Shown here: positions 1 through 5,338 of the stretch, piece after piece
Layout: the number at the start of each line of letters is the position of its first letter
Numbering within the stretch: the first letter of the stretch is position 1
Program-made: the position numbers and the translations under genes
Assembly (NCBI GenBank): GCA_947486505.1
Contig: CANKTT010000094.1
Location: 1 to 5,676 of the forward strand
DNA: 5,676 bases
Direction: 5' to 3'
Origin: Actinomycetota bacterium
GTDB lineage: Bacteria; Actinomycetota; Actinomycetes; S36-B12; UBA5976
The notes under the pieces: model-generated
Seen by the model: only the letters and a program-made list of their open reading frames with translations
Databases searched by the model: none
Told to the model about the DNA's origin: nothing

Positions 1-1
1 A

Positions 2-370
2 CTCGGTGGCGAAATCCCATTCCTGAGTGGAACTGGTGCGCAATACGCCATTAGCGCAATAGCATTCGCAATCCTTTCATTCTCAACCGAAGAGCAGATC
101 ATTCAATGGGTACCACAGTTCTTCTTTGGCCTGATTTGGATTGTTTTGATGTTGTCGATCGCATCCATTGTTTTGCTTTACGGAATGTTACGAACCGGCA
201 GCGCCAGCAAGGTATCAAGCCTGTATTACTTGGTACCACCCACTGCAGCCATTCAGGCCTATTTCTTGTTCGATGAAGTGATCGGACTAGTAGGGCTAGT
301 TGGTATGGCGTTTGCTGGCTTAGGTGTAGTTCTTGTCATGCGCCAGAGCGCTGAAAAAGCCGCTGCCTAA
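2..370 (+). CDS. EamA/DMT-superfamily transporter, C-terminal part (5' end outside window)
   Basis: This is the last 122 codons of an inner-membrane drug/metabolite-type transporter; the reading frame is open to the left edge, so the true start lies outside. An in-frame ATG at 149 falls inside a hydrophobic segment and is not a believable start. The visible part contains several hydrophobic segments. The end has the typical EamA pattern: a short Leu-Tyr-Gly-Met-Leu-Arg stretch, small residues (SASKVSSLYYLVPP), a membrane segment ending in a Phe-Asp-Glu, a Gly-rich last helix (GLVGLVGMAFAGLGVVLV), then a short charged tail. The substrate cannot be told from sequence; the family exports or imports amino acids, nucleosides and other small metabolites. 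It converges on the ABC-F gene, and the two stop codons share bases. The family call is firm. A link to the pxp genes is only a possibility, because the ABC-F gene on the other strand lies between them. Confidence 0.85.
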   Translation, partial: LGGEIPFLSGTGAQYAISAIAFAILSFSTEEQIIQWVPQFFFGLIWIVLMLSIASIVLLYGMLRTGSASKVSSLYYLVPPTAAIQAYFLFDEVIGLVGLVGMAFAGLGVVLVMRQSAEKAAA

Positions 371-2148
371 TCTAGATCGGCGCTGATTAAGACCCAGCGA
401 TTCTCAAGCTCTTCCTTTTCCATAATCAATGGCTGTAAATCATCGTTTAAAGTTGCGACCTTTTCGAAATTGGAAGAGTGGGTTTCCATTTCACCGAGAA
501 TTTCCTTGATCGAAACATCTAACTTTGCGATCGAGCGCTCAATTCTTTGCAGATCTTTTTGCAGGTCACGTTTTTGAGTTGCCGTCAACACAGTCTTTGG
601 GGCAGACGATTCTTGCGTAAAGGCGGTCGGCTCATCTGGCTGCGCTTTACGAAGCTTTAAGTACTCTTCTAAGCCACCTGGAAGGTTGCGAAGTGACCCA
701 TCACCCATAACACCAACAAAAGTGTCACAGACTCGTTCTAGGAAGTATCTATCGTGGGAGACCACTAACAAGGTGCCAGCAAAGCTATCCAATAGATCTT
801 CAAGGGCTGCCAAAGTTTCAACATCGAAATCGTTAGTTGGCTCATCGAGAATCAAAACGTTAGGGCCACCCATAAGTAGGCGAGTGAGCTGAAGTCTGCG
901 ACGCTCGCCACCGGAAAGATCGCCTACTGGAGTCCACTGTGCGTCCGATCCAAAGCCAAGGCGTTCGCCGAGTTGGGATGCGCTGAGTGACTTGCCTTTG
1001 CCGATCTCAACGTGGGTAGAAATGTGCTCAATAGCCTCTAGAACTCGCCACTTTGGATTAAGTTCTTCTAGGTGCTGGGACAAGAAGGCAGGCTTAACTG
1101 TTGTTCCAGTTACCAGTTTGCCAGCGGCAACCTCTAGTTGACCGGTAAGCACTTTAAGCAGAGTAGTTTTGCCGGCGCCGTTAACACCAGCGATACCAAT
1201 ACGATCACCTGGGCCAACATTCCAATCCAAGCCCTTGAATAGGTCTCGATCGCCAACTCGAATCGTTGCATTATGAAGTTCATAAACGGTTTTACCTAAG
1301 CGAGCATTTGCAAATGCCAATAGCTCAACATTGTTTCGTGGTGGAGGTTCATTTTCGATCAGTTCATTTGCTGCGTCAATCCGAAACTTAGGCTTAGCTG
1401 TCCGCGCTGGTGCTCCTCGACGCAACCAAGCCAATTCTTTCTTGATCAACATGTTGCGTTTTTGTTCTTCGACGCTGGATTGGCGCATACGTTCGGCCTT
1501 GGCTAAAACATAAGCAGAGTAGCCGCCATCATATTCTTCGATCTGACCGTCAATTACTTCCCAAGTGCGATCACTTACTTCATCGAGGAACCAGCGATCA
1601 TGGGTTACGACTGCGAGAGCTAAGCCACGACGAGTCTTCAAGTGCTCTGCCAGCCAGGTAACGGCTTCGACATCTAAGTGGTTAGTTGGTTCATCGAGAA
1701 GCAAAACGTCGAGGTCACTAATCAGCAGTTTTGCAAGTGCTACGCGACGACGCTCACCACCCGATAGTGGTCCCATTTCACGTGCCAAGATTGCTTCGCC
1801 GAATCCACCGAATAGGCCGGTTAATACATCGCGAGCTTTAGAGTTGGTTGCCCATTCATGATCGGCTTGGTCGCCCAGGACAATCTCGCGCACAGTTGCT
1901 TTGGGATCAGCTTGATCGATCTGGGACAAGGTGCCAAGGTGGGTGCCATTGGCCTTTGATACGCGACCATCATTTGGAGTTTCTTGCCCACCCAAGATCC
2001 GCACTAGCGAGGACTTGCCACCACCGTTTCGACCAACGATTCCAATTCGAGCGCCTTCGGCCAGCCCAAGAGAGACATGGTCCAGAACGGCGCCTTTGCC
2101 ATAGGACAGCGAGACATTCTCGAGGTTAATTAAGTTACGGGGAGCCAC
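367..2148 (-). CDS. ABC-F family ATPase, Uup-like, soluble dual-ATPase translation factor type
   Basis: A complete 593-residue protein with two ATP-binding cassettes and no membrane segment, as in ABC-F proteins, which act at the ribosome rather than in transport. Cassette 1 has Walker A GRNGGGKSS (39-47), signature LSGGE (128-132), Walker B with D152/E153 in LDEPTNHLD, and switch His183. The linker (about 205-290) contains a basic WLRRGAPARTAK stretch, the region that in ABC-F proteins contacts the ribosomal P-site tRNA. Cassette 2 has Walker A GVNGAGKTT (321-329), LSGGE (411-415), Walker B D435/E436 in LDEPTNDFD, and His465. Residues about 520-593 are a charged, heptad-like coiled coil after a loose 500-518 spacer, as in Uup. 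All catalytic residues are present, so it looks active. The start is GTG at 2148, supported by GAAAGG seven bases upstream. The second-cassette EPTND and the C-terminal coiled coil favour Uup over EttA; an antibiotic-protection ABC-F cannot be fully excluded. The gene overlaps the upstream-facing transporter by 4 bases at its 3' end. Confidence 0.93.
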   Translation of the reverse strand: MAPRNLINLENVSLSYGKGAVLDHVSLGLAEGARIGIVGRNGGGKSSLVRILGGQETPNDGRVSKANGTHLGTLSQIDQADPKATVREIVLGDQADHEWATNSKARDVLTGLFGGFGEAILAREMGPLSGGERRRVALAKLLISDLDVLLLDEPTNHLDVEAVTWLAEHLKTRRGLALAVVTHDRWFLDEVSDRTWEVIDGQIEEYDGGYSAYVLAKAERMRQSSVEEQKRNMLIKKELAWLRRGAPARTAKPKFRIDAANELIENEPPPRNNVELLAFANARLGKTVYELHNATIRVGDRDLFKGLDWNVGPGDRIGIAGVNGAGKTTLLKVLTGQLEVAAGKLVTGTTVKPAFLSQHLEELNPKWRVLEAIEHISTHVEIGKGKSLSASQLGERLGFGSDAQWTPVGDLSGGERRRLQLTRLLMGGPNVLILDEPTNDFDVETLAALEDLLDSFAGTLLVVSHDRYFLERVCDTFVGVMGDGSLRNLPGGLEEYLKLRKAQPDEPTAFTQESSAPKTVLTATQKRDLQKDLQRIERSIAKLDVSIKEILGEMETHSSNFEKVATLNDDLQPLIMEKEELENRWVLISADLD

Positions 2149-2155
2149 GCTAGCG

Positions 2156-2161
2156 CCTTTC
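2156..2161 (-). promoter_or_regulatory. Ribosome binding site of the ABC-F gene
   Basis: GAAAGG on the minus strand lies seven bases before the GTG at 2148. This is good spacing for a Shine-Dalgarno site and is the reason for choosing that GTG as the start. Confidence 0.6.
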
Positions 2162-2189
2162 GGGTCGCTCTATTCTCGCAGGTGTTTAA

Positions 2190-2203
2190 GGTTTCACGAA
2201 ACC
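2190..2203. promoter_or_regulatory. Inverted repeat in the divergent intergenic region, candidate operator
   Basis: GGTTTC-AC-GAAACC: two perfect 6-base arms around a 2-base centre, in the middle of the 86-base gap between the divergent ABC-F and DUF1989 genes. Its right arm sits where the -35 region of the proposed promoter at 2222-2227 would be, so a bound dimeric regulator would block or recruit polymerase there. No regulator gene is in the window and I do not recognise the motif as belonging to a named factor. A chance palindrome remains possible. Confidence 0.4.
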
Positions 2204-2221
2204 AGATCTATGCCTGAGTGT

Positions 2222-2227
2222 TAATCT
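2222..2227 (+). promoter_or_regulatory. Candidate -10 element for a leaderless transcript of the DUF1989-pxpABC genes
   Basis: TAATCT fits the actinobacterial -10 pattern TAnnnT and ends seven bases before the ATG at 2235. Transcription would therefore start at or next to the A of the ATG, giving an mRNA with no 5' leader. This agrees with the absence of any Shine-Dalgarno-like sequence in the bases before that ATG. No good TTGACA-like -35 is seen 16-18 bases upstream; the candidate operator occupies that place. The call is inference from spacing and motif. Confidence 0.5.
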
Positions 2228-2234
2228 TTCCAGC

Positions 2235-3071
2235 ATGGACTTAACTGCTGCTGCTTATCAAGCCACTGAAGGTGGACCGTTAGATGTAGATCGCGACTTC
2301 TATCGCGCGATTGCCAATGACAAGGGCCGAGAACTCGTCGAATCCCTTGTGCTGCCAATTAGAAGTGGAATTGGTTGGAAGATTCCGGCGGGTCATGTTT
2401 GCCGAATTACAACCATCGAAGGTCCGCAAGTTGCCGACTTGAACCTCTGGAATGTGAATGATCCGAGGGAACGGTTCTGGGCTTCGCGCACCAAGCAATT
2501 GCATGCGGCACACCTAACTACCTTTAATCGCCTTTGGTCAACTCTGCCTTTCCTTCGTCCGATGGCAACGATTACCGCCGATTCACTTGAGGATTATGGA
2601 GTCGATGCCGAAGGTGGGCGATTGCACGATCTATTGGGCACTCGATGCGATCCATATGTAAACAGAATGCTTACCGGCAAGGATTTTGATTACCATTGCC
2701 ATTCGAATTTAGTTCGTGCTGTTCTTCCTTACGGTCTTACGGAATTTGATGTACACGATGTTTTGAATGTGTTCCAGTGCACTGGTTTAAATAGTGATGA
2801 TCAGTACTTTATGAAAACTTGCCCCGCTGAAAAGGGTGACTACTTTGAATTCTTCGCTGAGTTTGATTTGTTAGCTGCGCTATCTACTTGCCCTGGCGGG
2901 GACTTGTCAGTTCCGCTTTGGGGTCCTGATGCACGCGATCCAATTGATGTTTGCCGCCCACTAGGTATTGAAGTGTTTAAGCCTTCCCAAGATCTACTTA
3001 AGGGATGGTCTGAGCCAATCCGAGCGGAATACGCCGGTCAACACGGGCTGAAGGCCGAGAAGTGGTCTTAG
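2235..3071 (+). CDS. DUF1989 / urea carboxylase-associated family protein
   Basis: A complete 278-residue soluble protein of the DUF1989 (urea carboxylase-associated) family. Family features in order are IPAGHVCRI (50-58), the ADLNLWN segment (67-73), GGRLHDLLGTRCDPYVNRML (127-146), HCHSNLVRAVLPYGL (154-168), and GDYFEFFAEFDLLAALSTCPGGD (starting at 201). His131, Asp132, Cys138, His154, Cys155, His156 and Cys219 are the obvious candidates for metal or catalytic roles; this assignment is inferred from conservation as I recall it, not shown here. Known family members include carboxyguanidine deiminase subunits, which work as a pair with guanidine carboxylase; here there is only one copy and no carboxylase. 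The ATG at 2235 is the only usable start before an in-frame stop at 2187-2189, and it has no ribosome binding site. The 3' end overlaps pxpA by 10 bases, pointing to one operon and a task linked to 5-oxoproline or a similar cyclic amide. The family call is strong; the reaction is unknown. Confidence 0.88.
   Translation: MDLTAAAYQATEGGPLDVDRDFYRAIANDKGRELVESLVLPIRSGIGWKIPAGHVCRITTIEGPQVADLNLWNVNDPRERFWASRTKQLHAAHLTTFNRLWSTLPFLRPMATITADSLEDYGVDAEGGRLHDLLGTRCDPYVNRMLTGKDFDYHCHSNLVRAVLPYGLTEFDVHDVLNVFQCTGLNSDDQYFMKTCPAEKGDYFEFFAEFDLLAALSTCPGGDLSVPLWGPDARDPIDVCRPLGIEVFKPSQDLLKGWSEPIRAEYAGQHGLKAEKWS
3050..3054 (+). promoter_or_regulatory. Ribosome binding site of pxpA, inside the end of the DUF1989 gene
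   Basis: GAAGG ends seven bases before the GTG at 3062. It supports this GTG as the pxpA start even though it lies inside the preceding gene. Confidence 0.55.
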
Positions 3072-3817
3072 CCACTATTGATTTAAATGCAGACCTAGCT
3101 GAAGAAGCTGGGGATGACGAAGCGCTTTATCCATTTCTTTCGAGTGCCAATGTTTGCTGCGGCAGACATGCTGGCGGACCAGCGGCAATGAACAAGGCTG
3201 TTCAGGCGGCAATTAACCACGAAGTTGTCATTGGTGCTCATGTTGGTTACGAAGACCGGGAAAACTTTGGTCGCTTTGATGTCGAAATGGAGTACGGCGC
3301 ACTGCGCAAACTCACATTTGATCAAATTCATGACCTACTAGACATTGTGAACACACATGGTGCGACCATGAGATACGTGAAACCACACGGTGCGCTGTAC
3401 CATCGGATCGGAAATGATCCTGAGCAAGCAGCAGCAGTTGTTGATGCAATTGCTGAGATTAATCCAGAATTACACGTGCTTGTTCCCGATACTGAAATCA
3501 TTAAGACGACTGCAGCAAATGCAGGGCTAACTGTCATTCACGAATTCTTCGCAGATCGTGCATATTTGCCTGAAGGTACATTAGTACCTCGATCCATTCC
3601 AGATTCGGTATTGCATGACGCGGATCTAATATCCGAAAGAGTTTTAAGTTGGCTTGAGCAAGGAAACATTGCAGCAAGTGATGGCAGTCAGATATCAGTT
3701 GATGCGAGATCGATTTGCCTGCATGGGGATACCCCAGGAGCGGTAGCAAGCGCCGAAGCTATCTATCAGAGGTGCAAATCTGCAGGATACGAAATCAAAT
3801 CCTGGATGGATAACTAG
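3062..3817 (+). CDS. pxpA: 5-oxoprolinase subunit A (LamB/YcsF family)
   Basis: A complete 251-residue cytoplasmic protein of normal family length. With PxpB and PxpC it forms the ATP-dependent 5-oxoprolinase that converts 5-oxo-L-proline to L-glutamate. Family motifs seen are IDLNADL (6-12), SSANVCCGRHAG (27-38), IGAH (57-60), YVKPHGALYH (105-114), EFFADRAYLPEGTLVPR (161-177) and CLHGDTPGA (219-227). The Asp and His residues usual in this deacetylase-like fold (Asp7/Asp11, His36, His60, His109, His221) are all present. Oddities relative to the consensus I remember: the loop after DL is short (AEEAGDDEAL), and Arg35 stands where Phe is normal in CGFHAG. The GTG start has GAAGG seven bases upstream and overlaps the DUF1989 gene by 10 bases; pxpB follows after 5 bases. 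The family is certain; 5-oxoproline as the substrate follows from the full pxpABC set. Confidence 0.92.
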   Translation: MVLATIDLNADLAEEAGDDEALYPFLSSANVCCGRHAGGPAAMNKAVQAAINHEVVIGAHVGYEDRENFGRFDVEMEYGALRKLTFDQIHDLLDIVNTHGATMRYVKPHGALYHRIGNDPEQAAAVVDAIAEINPELHVLVPDTEIIKTTAANAGLTVIHEFFADRAYLPEGTLVPRSIPDSVLHDADLISERVLSWLEQGNIAASDGSQISVDARSICLHGDTPGAVASAEAIYQRCKSAGYEIKSWMDN

Positions 3818-3822
3818 CCCTT

Positions 3823-4422
3823 GTGATTGTTAGCGCGTATGGCTGGCACGCCGCCCTGATTGAATGCGATCCTAATGAAGTTTCCGCACTCAATTCAGCG
3901 TGCCTGCAAAGCGAACTTTTCACCGAGGTGGTTCCAGCCGAATGCACAGTTTTGGTTTGCTGGGGTGGGGAGCTGTCGATTGACCGAATTGAAAAACTGG
4001 TTTTAACCGTTACGCCTGCCGCAGAGAGAAACATAGGTCGATTAGTTGAGATTCCAGTTAGATATGATGGCCAAGACTTAACTGAAGTTGCTCACCTAAC
4101 AGGCCTTACTGAGTCTGAAGTTATTGAAATTCATAGCGGCACCTCATTCAATGCAGCGTTTGCAGGTTTTGCTCCCGGATTTATGTATTGCACCGGACTG
4201 CCTGAAAGCCTGCAGTTGCCAAGAAGATCTACCCCGCGAGTTAAGGTCCCAGCAGGCTCGCTTGCGATGGCTGATACCTACACAGCGATTTATCCGCTGA
4301 ATTCGCCGGGGGGATGGAATCTAATCGGAACCACTGATGTTCAGATGTTTGATGTCAACGCTGAACAACCGTCACTTCTATTGCCAGGTGACCGTGTGAG
4401 ATTTGTTCCGGTGTCGAGATGA
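3823..4422 (+). CDS. pxpB: 5-oxoprolinase subunit B (KipI / AHS1 family)
   Basis: A complete 199-residue protein of the KipI/allophanate hydrolase subunit 1 family, the PxpB subunit of 5-oxoprolinase. The N-terminal part (about 1-70) is poorly conserved, as usual. The conserved part holds VEIPVRYDG (75-83), a GLTESEVIEIH segment (94-104), AGFAPGFMYCTGLP (114-127), PRRSTPRVKVPAGS (133-146), NSPGGWNLIGTT (160-171) and LLPGDRVRF (186-194). His104 and the GFAPGF and SPGGW stretches are family hallmarks. The GTG start at 3823 is 5 bases after the pxpA stop and has only a weak, distant GGATGGA upstream, so translation probably depends on ribosomes coming from pxpA. The stop overlaps the pxpC start (ATGA). 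In Bacillus the homologue KipI was described as a kinase inhibitor, and AHS1 domains also occur in urea carboxylase and allophanate hydrolase. The neighbouring pxpA and pxpC make 5-oxoprolinase the best reading. Confidence 0.93.
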   Translation: MIVSAYGWHAALIECDPNEVSALNSACLQSELFTEVVPAECTVLVCWGGELSIDRIEKLVLTVTPAAERNIGRLVEIPVRYDGQDLTEVAHLTGLTESEVIEIHSGTSFNAAFAGFAPGFMYCTGLPESLQLPRRSTPRVKVPAGSLAMADTYTAIYPLNSPGGWNLIGTTDVQMFDVNAEQPSLLLPGDRVRFVPVSR

Positions 4423-5276
4423 GCATGATTTCATTTTCTGAAGTTTCAGGATTCGTTACACTTCAAGACCAAGGTCGAATCGGATACGCCAATGTCGCCG
4501 TGCCAACAAGTGGAGCATTTGATCAAAGCGCCCACCAATTAGCTAATCGACTCGTTGGAAACTTTCCAAATGCCTGTGCAATCGAGTCGCTACGAGGAAC
4601 TTTCAAGTTTTCAAACGAGTCTGACTTAGTTATTTCAGTTACAGGTGCTCCTGCCTCAGTTCAGGTGAATGGCAGAGAACGCGAAATTTCCCGAGCGATT
4701 TACGTTGCCTCTGATTCGGAAGTTGCAATTAGGTTCGGAAATCAAGGTTTGCGAACTTATGTGGCGATTCGGGGAAGTATTTCGGGTAGTCCAGTCATGG
4801 GGTCACTCTCATTTGATGAACTCAGCCAAATCGGAACGCCACCTGTTAAAACGGGAGACCGGTTTACGATTACTAACCAAGTAGCAGGGCCAATTTCCGT
4901 AGACTACTTTCCTGGCCCCGCTGTAACTGGCCAAGTGGAAATTGAAATCGAAGCTATGCCAGCGCCGCGTTGGAGTGGATTTAGTAATGGTCAAACCTTA
5001 TTTGAATCCGAATTTCAAGTTACTCAGTCAATCAACCGAGTGGGCTTGCGACTGACTGGCCCAGAACTTGTTTGGAGTGCCAAAGAAAGATTGGCGAGCG
5101 AGGGTGTGATTATGGGTGCAATTCAAATTCCGGTAGATGGCATGCCCCTAATTTTTGGCCCAGATCACCCGACAACTGGGGGATATCCAGTCATTGCGGT
5201 GGTGTCTCGAAGTTCACTCGACATTCTTGCGCAAACAACGCCCGGCACGAAGGTTCGGTTTAGGCAAAATCGGTAA
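4419..5276 (+). CDS. pxpC: 5-oxoprolinase subunit C (KipA / AHS2, biotin-dependent carboxyltransferase family)
   Basis: A complete 285-residue protein of the KipA/allophanate hydrolase subunit 2 family, the PxpC subunit that partners PxpB in ATP-dependent opening of 5-oxoproline. Motifs in order are VTLQDQGR (13-20), VPTSGAFDQSAHQLANRLVGN (28-48), VTGAP (74-78), RTYVAIRG (112-119), the VKTGDRF turn (143-149), SINRVGLRLTGPEL (204-217), ASEGVIMGAIQIP (226-238), DHPTTGGYPVIAVV (249-262) and PGTKVRF (275-281). The protein is only slightly shorter than usual members (about 300) and no key stretch is missing. Databases often label such proteins biotin-dependent carboxyltransferase, but no biotin carboxylase or biotin carrier gene is near. 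ATG at 4419 overlaps the pxpB stop in ATGA, a standard coupling arrangement. A second ATG two codons later (4425) is an alternative start. This is the last gene of the block, 62 bases before the convergent MFS gene. Confidence 0.93.
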   Translation: MSMISFSEVSGFVTLQDQGRIGYANVAVPTSGAFDQSAHQLANRLVGNFPNACAIESLRGTFKFSNESDLVISVTGAPASVQVNGREREISRAIYVASDSEVAIRFGNQGLRTYVAIRGSISGSPVMGSLSFDELSQIGTPPVKTGDRFTITNQVAGPISVDYFPGPAVTGQVEIEIEAMPAPRWSGFSNGQTLFESEFQVTQSINRVGLRLTGPELVWSAKERLASEGVIMGAIQIPVDGMPLIFGPDHPTTGGYPVIAVVSRSSLDILAQTTPGTKVRFRQNR

Positions 5277-5338
5277 CGGTTATACAGTTGAAATCATTTA
5301 GGCTGCACCAAGAGTGTTGCATGCGATCCAGACATGAA

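Noticed and set aside
381..399. CGCTG/CAGCG hairpin near the convergent gene ends, considered as a terminator
   Set aside because: Only 5 base pairs with a 9-base loop, no T-run, and it lies inside the end of the ABC-F coding region.
686..892. Open frame on the + strand inside the ABC-F gene
   Set aside because: Ser/Arg/Lys-rich low-complexity translation with no family motif, fully antisense to conserved second-cassette motifs of the ABC-F gene.
1331..2129. Three open frames on the + strand (1331-1513, 1565-1861, 1848-2129)
   Set aside because: All lie antisense to the ABC-F coding region, have no ribosome binding site or recognisable domain, and mirror conserved ATPase motifs.
2280..2513. 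Minus-strand open frame inside the DUF1989 gene
   Set aside because: Shadow of a well-supported conserved coding region, with no recognisable motif.
3095..4034. Minus-strand open frames inside pxpA and pxpB
   Set aside because: They are antisense to conserved family motifs on the + strand and have no domain features.
4669..5263. Alternative frames on both strands inside pxpC
   Set aside because: pxpC motifs run without a break through the same bases; the other frames translate to unpatterned sequence.
2235..5276. Reading the block as a urea carboxylase / allophanate hydrolase or guanidine pathway
   Set aside because: The AHS1- and AHS2-type proteins and DUF1989 could suggest this. However, a LamB/YcsF PxpA is present and there is no biotin carboxylase, biotin carrier, second DUF1989 gene or amidase, so 5-oxoprolinase is the better reading.
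5304..5321. Imperfect hairpin between pxpC and the MFS gene, considered as a bidirectional terminator
   Set aside because: The stem is only seven positions with one mismatch around a 4-base loop, and no T-run follows on the + strand; too weak to call.
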